The position numbers were made by a program, and so were the translations under genes. A DNA stretch of 64,000 bases from Arachis hypogaea (lineage: Eukaryota; Streptophyta; Magnoliopsida; Fabales; Fabaceae): the NCBI RefSeq assembly GCF_003086295.3, contig NC_092051.1, positions 79,926,445 to 79,990,444 of the forward strand, in the 5' to 3' direction. The notes below the pieces were generated by a model that was given only the letters and a program-made list of their open reading frames with translations, did no database searches and was not told the origin of the DNA. Positions within the stretch are counted from its first letter, which is position 1; each line of letters starts with the position of its first letter. Shown here one piece after another: positions 23,646 to 35,547 of the stretch.

Positions 23646-25395
23646 TGATGAGCGGATAATTTATACGCTTTTTGGCATTATTTTTAGTATGTTTTTAGTA
23701 GGATCTAGTTACTTTTAGGGATATTTTCATTATTTTTTATGTTAAATTCACATTTCTGGACTTTACTATGAGTTTATGTGTTTTTCTGTGATTTCAGGTA
23801 TTTTCTGGCTGAAATTGAGGGACTTGAGCAAAAATCAGATTCAGAGGTTGAAGAAGGACTGCTGATGCTGTTGGATTCTGACCTCCCTGCACTCAAAATG
23901 GATTTTCTGGAGCTACAGAACTCAAATTGGCGCTCTTCAATTGCGTTGGAAATTACACATCCAGGGCTTTCCAGCAATGTATAATAGTCCATACTTTTCC
24001 CATGTTTAGACGACGAAAACCGGCGTTCAACGCCAGCTCTCTGCCCAATTCTGGCGTCCAGCGCCAGAAACAAGTTGCAAAGTGGAGTTCAACGCCCAAA
24101 CTGGCACCAAAACTGGCGCTCAACTCCAGGAATGACCTCTACACGTGTAACATTCAAGCTCAGCCCAAGAACACACCAAGTCGGCCCCGGAAGTGGATTT
24201 ATGCATCAATTACTTACTTCTGTAAACCCTAGTGGCTAGTTTATTATAAATAGGACTTTTTACTATTGTATTAGACATCTTTTTGATCCTTGGGAATCAT
24301 CTTTTGATCAATTTGAGATCTCTAGACCTCCATGGGAGTCTGGCCACTCCGCCATGCCCACCCTCTATTCACTTATGTATTTTCAACGGTAGAGTTTCTA
24401 CACTCCATAGATTAAGGTGTGGAGCTCTGCTGTTCCTCAAAGATTAATGCAAAGTACTACTGTTTTCTATTCAATTCATCTTATTTCGCTTCTAAGATAT
24501 TCATTCGCACTTCAACCTGAATGTGATGAACGTGACAATCATCATCATTCCCTATGAACGCGTGCCTGACAACCACTTCCGTTCTACATTAGATTGAATG
24601 AGTTCTCTTAGATCTCTTAATCAGAATCTTCGTGGTGTAAGCTAGAATGATGGCGGCATTCAAGAGAATCCGGAAAGTCTAAACCTTGTCTGTGGTATTC
24701 CGAGTAGGATTCAATGATTGAATGACTGTGACGATCTTCAAACTCGCGATTGCTGGGCGTAGTGACAGACGCAAAAGGATAGTAAATCCTATTCCAGCAT
24801 GATCGAGAACTGACAGATGAATAGCCATGCCGTGACAGGGTGCGTTGACCATTTTCACTGAGAGGATAGGATGTAACCATTGACAAGGGTGATGCCTCCA
24901 GACGATTAGCCGTGCCGTGACAGGGCATTTGGATCATTTTCCCGAGAGAAGACCGAAAGTAGCCATTGACAATGGTGATGCATTACATAAAGCTAGCCAT
25001 GGAAAGGAGTAAGATTGATAGGATGAAGATAGCAGGAAAGCAAAGGTTCAGAGGAACGAAAGCATCTCTATTCGCTTATCTGAAATTCTCACCAATGATT
25101 TACATAAGTATTTCTATCCCTATTTTATTAATGATTTTCGAAAACCCCATTACTATTTTATATCTGCCTGACTGAGATTTACAAGGTGACCTTAGCTTGC
25201 TTCATACCAACAATCTCCGTGGGATTCGACCCTTACTCACGTAAGGTATTACTTAGACAACCCAGTGCACTTGCTGGTTAGTTGTGCAAAGTTGTGAACC
25301 ATGGTATTGGCATCATGTTTTTGGCGCCATTTCCAGGGAAAGAAAGAGCAATGAATTTTACATAATCAAAGTGTAATCACAATTTCTGCGCACCA
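23646..25395 (+). repeat. Family F LTR2 (1750 bp)
   Basis: TGATGAGCGG to GCGCACCA; TATAAATAGG at 24245-24254. Probable duplicate of LTR1; 3' LTR of the F-I copy and 5' LTR of F-III. Confidence 0.9.
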
Positions 25396-25401
25396 AGTTT
25401 T

Positions 25402-25418
25402 TGGCGCCGTTGCCGGTG
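25402..25418 (+). promoter_or_regulatory. Primer binding site after LTR2
   Basis: TGGCGCCGTTGCCGG, tRNA-Asp type, as after LTR1. Confidence 0.85.
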
Positions 25419-27256
25419 ATTGTTCGAGTTTGGACAACTGACGGTTCATCTTGTTGCTCAGATTAGGTAATTTTCTTTTTGTTTTATTTTCAAAAATTCT
25501 TCAAAATTCTTTCAAAAAAATTCTCCTTTGTTTTCGAAAAAAAAAATTAAAAAAAAAATTATTTCAAAAATATAATTTTCTTCAGAATTTTTAAGAATGA
25601 ATTCTAGTGTTTCATGAAGCATGTTGAAGCCGGGCTAGCTGTAAAGCCATATTCAAACTCCTTTGGGATTGGTCTTCAACTAATCACCTCAATGGATGTA
25701 ATTCCATTCTAAAGCTTGGCTGGCTATTAAGCCATGCCTGACCCTTTGATTGGAGCTTTAGACTAAAAAGTATAAGATTCCTGGAATTCATATTAAAATT
25801 TTGGAATCCTTATTTTTGTTTTTCACTTAATTTTCGAAAAAAAAAATACAAAAAAATTAGAAAATCATAAAAATCAAAAATATTTTTTGTGTTTCATGTT
25901 TGAGTCTTGAGTCATGTTATAAGTTTGGTGTCAATTGCATATTCATCTTGCATTTTTCGAAAATTTTCATGCATTCATAGTGTTCTTCATGATCTTCAAG
26001 TTGTTCTTGGTAAGTCTTCTTGTTTGATCTTTGCATTTGCATGTTTTGTGTCTTTTCTTGTTTTTCATATGCATTCTTGAATTCTTAGTGTCTAAGCATT
26101 AAAGAATTCTAAGTTTGGTGTCTTGCTGTCTTCTTTGCATTAAAAATTTTTCAAAAATGTGTTCTTGATGTTCATCATGATCTTCATAGTGTTCTTGGTG
26201 TTCATCTTGACATTCATAGCATTCTTGCATGCATTCATTGTTTTGATCCATAACTTTCATGCATTGCATCATTTTTCTTGTTTTTCTCTCTCATCATAAA
26301 AATTCAAAAATAAAAAAATATCTTTCCCTTTTTTTCTCTCTTAAAATTTCGAAAATTAGATTTGACTTTTTCAAAAAAATTTTTTAATCTAGTTGTTTTT
26401 ATGAGTCAAATCAAATTTTCAATCTAAAAATCCTATCTTTTTCAAAATCTTTTTCAAAAATCAAATCATTTTCATTTTTCTTAGTTATTTTCAAAAATTC
26501 TAAAAACATTTTTCAAAAATATTTTTCTTATTTTTATATATCAAATTTTGGAAAATAACATCACCAATTAATGTTTTGATTCAAAAATTTCAAGTTTGTT
26601 ACTTACTTGTTAAGAAAGATTCAAACTTTAAGTTCTAGAATCATATCTTGTGATTTCTTGTGAATCAAGTCATTAATTGTGATTTTAAAAATCAAATCTT
26701 TTTCAAAACTAATTTCAATCATATCTTTTCAAAAATATCTTCCTATCTTATTTTTTTCAAAAATTTGATTTCAAAATATCTTCTCTAACTTCTTATCTCC
26801 TTATCTTTTCAAAATTGATTTTCAAAATTTGTTTCAACTAACTAACTAACTTTTTGTTTGTTTCTTATCTTTTTCAAAACCACCTAACTCTCTCTCTCTA
26901 TCTTTCGAAAATATCTCCCCCTTTTTCAAAAAAATTTCTTTTTAATTAACTAATTATTTTAATTTTTTGATTTTCATTTTCGAAAATTTCTAACCTTTTT
27001 CAAAATTTCTTTTCGAAAATTACTAACTCTTTTTCAAAAACTAATTTTTGAAAATTCACCTTCTTCCTCATCTCCTTCTATTTATTTATTCATCTACTAA
27101 CATCTCCTCATCTCACATCTCTGCTATCCTTACCCTTGTGTTTGGATTCTTCATTCTTCTTCACCCCTATTCCTTTTCTTCTTCTACTAACAATAAGGAA
27201 CCTCTTTACTGTGACATAGAGGATTCCTCTTCTTTTCTTTTTCTCTTCTCTTTCTT
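25419..27256 (+). other. AT-rich leader of F-III
   Basis: Copy of 11985-13819; same palindromes and paired hairpins; no gene. Confidence 0.7.
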
Positions 27257-29586
27257 ATGAGCAGGGACAGAGAAAAAGGCATTCTTGTTGAAGCTGATCC
27301 AGAACCTGAAAGGACTCTGAAGAGAAAACTAAGAGAAGCTAAATTACAACAATCCAGAGACAACCTTATTGAAAATTTCGAACAAGTAAAGGAGATGGCA
27401 GCCGAACCCAACAACAATAATGCAAGGAGAATGCTTGGTGACTTTACTGCATCTAATTCCAATTTACATAGAAGAAGCATCTCCATTCCTACCATTGGAG
27501 CAAACAAGTTTGAGCTGAAACCTCAGCTAGTTTCTCTGATGCAGCAGAACTGCAAGTTTCATAGACTTCCATCTGAAGATCCTTTTCAGTTCTTAACTAA
27601 ATTCTTGCAGATCTGTGATACTGATAAGACTAATGGAGTAGATCCTGAAGACTACAGGCTCATGCTTTTCCCTTTTGCTGTAAGAGACAGAGCTAGAGTG
27701 TGGTTGGACTCTCAACCCAAAGATAGCCTGAACTCTTAGGATAAGCTGGTCACGGCTTTCCTAGCCAAGTTCTTTCCTCCTCAAAAGCTGAGCAAGCTTA
27801 GAGCTGATGTTCAAACCTTCAGACAGAAAGAAGGTGAATCCCTCTATGAAGCTTGGGAAAGATAAAAGCAGCTGACCAAAAAGTGTCCCTCTGGCATGCT
27901 TTCAGAATGGACCATCCTGGATATATCCTATGATGGTTTATCTGAGCTATCAAAGATGTCATTGGATACTTCTACAGGTGGATCCATTCACCTAAAAAAA
28001 ACGCCTGCAGAAGCTCAAGAACTCATTGACATGGTTGCTAATAACCAGTTCGTGTACACTTCTGAGAGGAATCCTGTGAGTAATGGGATGCCTATGAAGA
28101 AGGGAGTTCTTGAAGTTGATACTCTGAATGCCATATTGGCTTAGAACAAAATATTGACTCAGCAAGTCAATATGATTTCTCAGAGTCTGAATGGAATGCA
28201 AGCTGCATCCAACAGTACTCAAGAGGCTTCTTATGCAGAAGAAGCTTATGATCCTGAGAACCCTGCAATAGCAAAGGTAAATTACGTAGGTGAACCTTAT
28301 GGAAACACCTATAATCTATCATGGAGAAATCATCCAAATCTCTCATGGAAGGATCAAAGGCCTCAACAAGGCTTTAATAATGGTGGAAGAAACAGGTTTA
28401 GCAATAGCAAGCCTTTTCCATCATCCACTCAGCAACAGACAGAGAATTCTGAGCAGAATCCATCTAGCTTAGCAAATTTAGTCTCTGATCTATCTAAGGC
28501 CACTGTGAGTTTCAAGAATGAAACAAGGTCTTCCATTAGAAATTTAGAAGCACAAGTGGGCCAGCTGAGTAAAAGGATCAATGAAATCCCTCCTAGTACT
28601 CTCCTAAGCAATACAGAAGAGAATCCAAAAGGAGAGTGCAAGGCCATTGACATAAGTACCATGGCCGAACCTGTAAGGGAAGGAGAGGACGTGAATCCCA
28701 AGGAGGAAGACCTCCTGGGACTTCCAGTGATCAATAAGGAGCTTCCCTCAGAGGAACCAAAGGACTCTGAGGCTCATCTAGAGACCATAGAGATTCCATT
28801 GAACCTCCTTATGCCCTTCATGAGCTCTGATGAGTATTCCTCTTCTGAAGAGAATGAGGATGTCACTGAAGAGCAAACTGCCAAGTTTCTTGGTGCAATC
28901 ATGAAGCTAAATGCCAAATTATTTGGTATTGAAACTTGGGAAGATGAACCTCCCTTGTTCACCAATGAACTAAGTGATCTGGATCAACTGACATTGCCTC
29001 AGAAGAGACAGGATCCTGGAAAGTTCATATACCTTGTACCATAGGCACCATGATCTTTAAGGCTCTGTGTGACTTTGGTTCAGGAATAAACCTCATGCCC
29101 CTCTCTATAATAGAGAAACTGGGAATCTATGGGGTGCAAGCTGCTAAAATCTCATTAGAGATGGCAGACAATTCAAGAAAACAGGCTTATGGACAAGTAG
29201 AGGACGTGTTAGTAAAGGTTGAAGGCCTTTACATCCCTGCTGATTTCATAGTCTTGGATACTGGAAAGGAAGAGGATGAATCCATCATCCTAGGAAGGCC
29301 TTTCCTAGCCACAGCAAGAGCTGTGATTGATGTGGACAGAGGAGAATTGATCCTTCAAATGAATGAGGACAACCTTGTGTTTACAACTCAAGGATCTCTC
29401 TCTGCATCCATGAAGAGGAAGCAGAAAAAGCTTCTCTCAAAGCAGAGTCAAACAAAGCCCCCACAGTCAAACTCTAAGTTTGGTGTTGGGAGGCCACAAC
29501 CAAACTCTAAGTTTGGTGTTGAACTCCCATATCCAAACTCTAAGTTTGGTGTTGGAGAGCCTCAACAATGCTCTGAACATCTGTAA
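27257..29586 (+). pseudogene. gag-protease pseudogene, copy F-III
   Basis: ATG 27257 opens a charged N-terminus (MSRDREKG, then ERTLKRKLREAK) before the gag core. In-frame stops: Trp to TAG at 27737-27739, Tyr to TAA near 27863, Gln to TAG near 28142. A 1-bp deletion near 29028 shifts frame before the protease, which continues at 29050-29586 with CDFGSGINLMP and ILGRPFLAT. The first two stops are shared with F-I but not F-IV. The C-terminus has three NSKFGV repeats. Confidence 0.85.
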
Positions 29587-29635
29587 GGCTCCATGAGAGC
29601 CCACTGTCAAGCTATTGACATTAAAGAAGCGCTTG

Positions 29636-29651
29636 TTGGGAGGCAACCCAA
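29636..29651 (+). other. Post-gag hairpin, copy F-III
   Basis: TTGGG-AGGCAA-CCCAA, perfect stem, 50 bp after the stop codon. Confidence 0.65.
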
Positions 29652-29789
29652 TTTTTTATCTAACTATATTTTTTCTTAGTTATATGTCTTTGTAGGTTCA
29701 TGATCATGAGGAGTCACAAGATAAATATAAAAATCGAAAACTGAATCAAAAACAGCAGAAGAAAAATCACACCCTGGAGGAAGCATCTG

Positions 29790-30030
29790 CCTGGCGTTCA
29801 ACGCCAGAACAGAGCATGGTTCAGGCGCTGAACGCCCAAAATGGGCAGAATCTGGGCGCTGAACGCCCAAAATGGGCATCATCTGGGCGCTGAACGCCAG
29901 AATTGCACCCTGGAGGGGTGCTGGCGCTGAACGCCCAGAACAAGCATGGTTCTGGCGTTCAACGCCAGAAATGGGCAACAAATGGGCGTTGAACGCCCAA
30001 AATGGGCACCAACCTGGCGCTGAACACCCA
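29790..30030 (+). repeat. GGCG palindromic word array, copy F-III
   Basis: Same words as 8088-8310 with one more unit (GGCGTTCAACGCCAG between two CAGAA repeats). Confidence 0.85.
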
Positions 30031-30275
30031 GAGTTGTGTGCAAGGGCATTTTGCATGCCTAATTGGGTGCAGGGATGTAAATCCTTGACACCTCAGGACC
30101 TGTGGACACCACAGGATCATCTCAAGATCTTGAATCCCACAGGATCCCCACCCACCACACCCTCTCTCTCTCCATTCATGATCATCCCTTCTGTTTTCCA
30201 TTCACCACTCACATCCATACACACATCCCTCCATCCCCTCCATATCTTCTTCTTCTTCTTCTATTCTTTCTTCTT

Positions 30276-30310
30276 TTGCTCGAGGGCAAGCAACATTCTA
30301 AGTTTGGTGT
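30276..30310 (+). promoter_or_regulatory. Internal stem-loop plus AAGTTTGGTGT module, copy F-III
   Basis: TTGCTCG-AGGG-CAAGCAA (one A-C mismatch) and CTAAGTTTGGTGTGG. Confidence 0.55.
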
Positions 30311-30347
30311 GGTAAAAGCATAGCTTTTTGTTTTTCCATTACCATTA

Positions 30348-30776
30348 ATGGCACCTAAGGCCAGAGAAACCTCAAGAAAGAGAAAAGGGAAGGCAATTGC
30401 TTCCACCTCTGAGCCATGGGAGATGGAAAGATTCATCTCACAAGCCCATCACTAAGAAAAGGATGAAGCAACCAAGAGAGCACATTCATGGATCTCAACA
30501 GGCACATGAAAAGCTCATCATCAAGAAACCCCTGAGATACCTCAAGGGATGCACCTTCCTCCACAGAATTTTTGGGAGCAAATCAACACCTCCCTAGGAG
30601 AATTAAGTTCCAACATGGGACAACTAAGGGTGGAATATCAAGAGCACTCCATCATCCTTCATGAAACAAGAGAAGATCAAAAAGCAATGAGGGAGGAGCA
30701 ACAAAGACAAGGAAGAGACATAGAAGAGCTCAAGGACATCATTGGTTCCTCAAGAAGGAAATGCCACCATCACTAA
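30348..30776 (+). pseudogene. ORF3 remnant, copy F-III
   Basis: Basic tail from ATG 30348 with a TAA soon after (near 30450), then the coiled coil (open 30549-30776) ending SSRRKCHHH. Central domain absent as in other F copies. Confidence 0.6.
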
Positions 30777-31938
30777 GGTGGATTCATTCCTTGTTCTTAT
30801 TTCTTCTGTTTTTCGTTTTCTATGTTATGTGCTTATCTATGTTTGTGTCTTCATTACATGATCATTAGTAGTTAGTAACTTTGTCTTAAAGTCATGAATG
30901 TCCTATGAATCCATCACCTCTCTTAAATGAAAAATGTTTTAATTCAAAAGAACAAGAAGTACATGAGTTTCGAATTTATCCTTGAACTTAGCTTAATTAT
31001 ATTGATGTGGTGACAATGCTTCTTGTTTTCTGAATGTATGCTTGAACGGTGCATATGTCATTTGAAGTTGTTGTTTAAGAATGTTAAATATGTTGGCTCT
31101 TGAAAGAATGATGACTAGGAGACATGTTATTTGATAATCTGAAAAATCATAAAAATGATTCTTGAAGCAAGAAAAAGCAGCAAAGAACAAAGCTTGCAGA
31201 AAAAAAAATAACATAGGCGAAAAAAATATATATAGAAAAAAATAGAAAGAAAAAGAAAAAGCAAGCAGAAAAAGCCAAAAGCTCTTAAAACCAAGAGGCA
31301 AGAGCAAAAAGCCAATAACCCTTAAAACCAAAAGGCAAGGGCAAATAAAAAGGATCCCAAGGCTTTGAGCATCAGTGGATAGGAGGGCCTAAAGGAATAA
31401 AATCCTGGTCTAAGCGGCTAAACCAAGCTGTCCCTAACCATGTGCTTGTGGCGTGTAAGTGTCAAGTGAAAACTTGAGACTGAGCAGTTAAAGTCAAGGT
31501 CCAAAGCAAAAAAAGAGTGTGCTTAAGAACCCTGGACACCTCTAATTGGGGACTTAGCAAAGCTGAGTCACAATCTGAAAAGTTTCACCCAATTATGTGT
31601 CTGTGGCATTTATATATCCGGTGGTAATACTGGAAAACAAAGTGCTTAGGGCCACGGCCAAGACTCATAAAGAAGCTGTGTTCAAGAATCATCATACTGA
31701 ACTAGGAGAATCAATAACACTATCTGAACTCTGAGTTCCTATAGATGCCAATCATTCTGAACCTCAATGGATAAAGTGAGATGCCAAAACTATTCAAGAG
31801 GCAAAAAGCTATAAGTCCCGCTCATTTAATTGGAGCTATGTTTCATTGATAGTTTGGAACTTATAGTATATTCTCTTCTTTTTATCCTATTTGATTTTCA
31901 GTTGCTTGGGGACAAGCAACAATTTAAGTTTGGTGTTG
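30777..31938 (+). other. Family F 3' noncoding region and PPT module, F-III
   Basis: No gene. Purine-rich stretch about 31140-31340; terminal stem-loop about 31902-31919 followed by TTTAAGTTTGGTGTTG. Confidence 0.6.
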
Positions 31939-33686
31939 TGATGAGCGGATAATTTATACGCTTTTTGGCATTATTTTTAGTATGTTTTTAGTAGGATCTA
32001 GTTACTTTTAGGGATATTTTCATTAGTTTTTATGTTAAATTCACATTTCTGGACTTTACTATGAGTTTATGTGTTTTTCTGTGATTTCAGGTATTTTCTG
32101 GCTGAAATTGAGGGACTTGAGCAAAAATCAGATTCAGAGGTTGAAGAAGGACTGCTGATGCTGTTGGATTCTGACCTCCCTGCACTCAAAATGGATTTTC
32201 TGGAGCTACAAACTCAAATTGGCGTCTTCTAATTGCGTTGGAAAGTACACATCCAGGGCTTTCCAGCAATGTATAATAGTCCATACTTTGCCCATTTTTA
32301 GAGGACGAAAACCGGCATTCAACGCCAGCTCTCTGCCCAATTCTGGCGTCCAGCGCCAGAAACAAGTTGCAAAGTGGAGTTCAACGCCCAAACTGGCACC
32401 AAAACTGGCGCTCAACTCCAGGAATGACCTCTACACGTGTAACATTCAAGCTCAGCCCAAGCACACACCAAGTCGGCCCCGGAATGGATTTATGCATCAA
32501 TTACTTACTTCTGTAAACCCTAGTGGCTAGTTTATTATAAATAGGACTTTTTACTATTGTATTAGACATCTTTTTGATCCTTGGGAATCATCTTTTGATC
32601 AATTTGAGATCTCTAGACCTCCATGGGAGTCTGGCCACTCCGCCATGCCCACCCTCTATTCACTTATGTATTTTCAATGGTAGAGTTTCTACACTCCATA
32701 GATTAAGGTGTGGAGCTCTGCTGTTCCTCAAAATTAATGCAAAGTACTACTGTTTTCTATTCAATTCATCTTATTTCGCTTCTAAGATATTCATTCGCAC
32801 TTCAACCTGAATGTGATGAACGTGACAATCATCATCATTCCCTATGAACGCGTGCCTGACAACCACTTCCGTTCTACATTAGATTGAATGAGTATCTCTT
32901 AGATCTCTTAATCAGAATCTTCGTGGTGTAAGCTAGAATGATGGCGGCATTCAAGAGAATCCGGAAAGTCTAAACCTTGTCTGTGGTATTCCGAGTAGGA
33001 TTCAATGATTGAATGACTGTGACGATCTTCAAACTCGCGATTGCTGGGCGTAGTGACAGACGCAAAAGGATAGTAAATCCTATTCCAGCATGATCGAGAA
33101 CTGACAGATGAATAGCCATGCCGTGACAGGGTGCGTTGACCATTTTCACTGAGAGGATAGGATGTAACCATTGACAAAGGTGATGCCTCCAGACGATTAG
33201 CCGTGCCGTGATAGGGCATTTGGATCATTTTCCCGAGAGAAGACCGAAAGTAGCCATTGACAATGGTGATGCATTACATAAAGCCAGCCATGGAAAGGAG
33301 TAAGACTGATAGGATGAAGATAGCAGGAAAGCAGAGGTTCAGAGGAACGAAAGCATCTCTATTCGCTTATCTGAAATTCTCACCAATGATTTACATAAGT
33401 ATTACTATCCCTATTTTATTAATGATTTTCGAAAACCCCATTACTATTTTATATCCGCCTGACTGAGATTTACAAGGTGACCTTAGCTTGCTTCATACCA
33501 ACAGTCTCCGTAGGATTCGACCCTTACTCACGTAAGGTATTACATAGACAACCCAGTGCACTTGCTGGTTAGTTGTGCAAAGTTGTGAACCATGGTATTG
33601 GCATCATGTTTTTGGCGCCATTGCCAGGGAAAGAAAGAGCAATGAATTTTACATAATCAAAGTGTAATCACAATTTCTGCGCACCA
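31939..33686 (+). repeat. Family F LTR3 (1748 bp)
   Basis: TGATGAGCGG to GCGCACCA; TATA box at 32536-32545; a few substitutions relative to LTR2. Shared by F-III and F-IV. Confidence 0.9.
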
Positions 33687-33692
33687 AGTTTT

Positions 33693-33709
33693 TGGCGCCG
33701 TTGCCGGTG
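33693..33709 (+). promoter_or_regulatory. Primer binding site after LTR3
   Basis: TGGCGCCGTTGCCGG, tRNA-Asp type. Confidence 0.85.
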
Positions 33710-35547
33710 ATTGTTCGAGTTTGGACAACTGACGGTTCATCTTGTTGCTCAGATTAGGTAATTTTCTTTTTGTTTTATTTTCAAAAATTCTTCAAAATTC
33801 TTTCAAAAAAATTTTCCTTTGTTTTCGAAAAAAAATTTAAAAAAAAAATGTTTTCAAAAATATAATTTTCTTCAGAATTTTTAAGAATGAATTCTAGTGT
33901 TTCATGAAGCATGTTGAAGCCGGGCTAGCTGTAAAGCCATATTCAAACTCCTTTGGGATTGGTCTTCAACTAATCACCTCAATGGATGTAATTCCATTCT
34001 AAAGCTTGGCTGGCTATTAAGCCATGCCTGACCCTTTGATTGGAGCTTTAGACTAAAAAGTATAAGATTCCTGGAATTCATATTAAAAATTTTGGAATCC
34101 TTATTTTTGTTTTTCACTTAATTTTCGAAAAAAAAAATACAAAAAAATTAGAAAATCATAAAAATCAAAAATATTTTTTGTGTTTCATGTTTGAGTCTTG
34201 AGTCATGTTATAAGTTTGGTGTCAATTGCATATTCATCTTGCATTTTTCGAAAATTTTCATGCATTCATAGTGTTCTTCATGATCTTCAAGTTGTTCTTG
34301 GTAAGTCTTCTTGTTTGATCTTTGCATTTGCATGTTTTGTGTCTTTTCTTGTTTTTCATATGCATTCTTGAATTCTTAGTGTCTAAGCATTAAAGAATTC
34401 TAAGTTTGGTGTCTTGCATGTCTTCTTTGCATTAAAAATTTTTCAAAAATGTGTTCTTGATGTTCATCATGATCTTCATAGTGTTCTTGGTGTTCATCTT
34501 GACATTCACAGCATTCTTGCATGCATTCATTGTTTTGATCCATAACTTTCATGCATTGCATCATTTTTCTTGTTTTTCTCTCTCATCATAAAAATTCAAA
34601 AATAAAAAAAATATCTTTCCCTTTTTTTCTCTCTTAAAATTTCGAAAATTAGATTTGACTTTTTCAAAAAAAATTTTTAATCTAGTTGTTTTTATGAGTC
34701 AAATCAAATTTTCAATCTAAAAATCCTATCTTTTTCAAAATCTTTTTCAAAAATCAAATCTTTTTCATTTTTCTTAGTTATTTTCAAAATTCTAAAAACA
34801 TTTTTCAAAAATATTTTTCTTATTTTTATATATCAAATTTTCGAAAATAACATCACCAATTAATGTTTTGATTCAAAAATTTCAAGTTTGTTACTTACTT
34901 GTTAAGAAAGATTCAAACTTTAAGTTCTAGAATCATATCTTGTGATTTCTTGTGAATCAAGTCATTAATTGTGATTTTAAAAGTCAAATCTTTTTCAAAA
35001 CTAATTTCAATCATATCTTTTCAAAAATATCTTCCTATCTTATTTTTTTCAAAAATTTGATTTCAAAATATCTTCTCTAACTTCTTATCTCCTTATCTTT
35101 TCAAAATTGATTTTCAAAATTTGTTTCAACTAACTAACTAACTTTTTGTTTGTTTCTTATCTTTTTCAAAACCACCTAACTCTCTCTCTCTATCTTTCGA
35201 AAATATCTCCCCCTTTTTCAAAAAAATTTCTTTTTAATTAACTAATTATTTTAATTTTTTGATTTTCATTTTGAAAATTTCTAACCTTTTTCAAAATTTC
35301 TTTTCGAAAATTACTAACTCTTTTTCAAAAACTAATTTTCAAAAATTCACCTTCTTCCTCATCTCCTTCTATTTATTTATTCATCTACTAACATCTCCTC
35401 ATCTCACATCTCTGCTATCCTTACCCTTGTGTTTGGATTCTTCATTCTTCTTCACCCCTATTCCTTTTCTTCTTCTACTAACAATAAGGAACCTCTTTAC
35501 TGTGACATAGAGGATTCCTCTTCTTTTCTTTTTCTCTTCTCTTTCTT
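33710..35547 (+). other. AT-rich leader of F-IV
   Basis: Same layout as the other leaders, with palindromic TTTTCGAAAA words; no gene. Confidence 0.7.

Larger units (their letters stand above)
15842..28297 (+). repeat. Second copy of 2376-14841, probable false duplication
   Basis: Colinear with 2376-14841 at an offset drifting from about 13466 to 13435 through scattered 1-bp indels. It starts at the first base after the gap, and its partner ends at the last base before it. Contents: family A 3' region and LTR, H fragment 1, F-I, LTR2, leader and gag start. Confidence 0.9.

Noticed and set aside
2376..28297. Real 13.4 kb tandem segmental duplication
   Set aside because: Both boundaries coincide with the N gap and contig-end errors explain the differences better.
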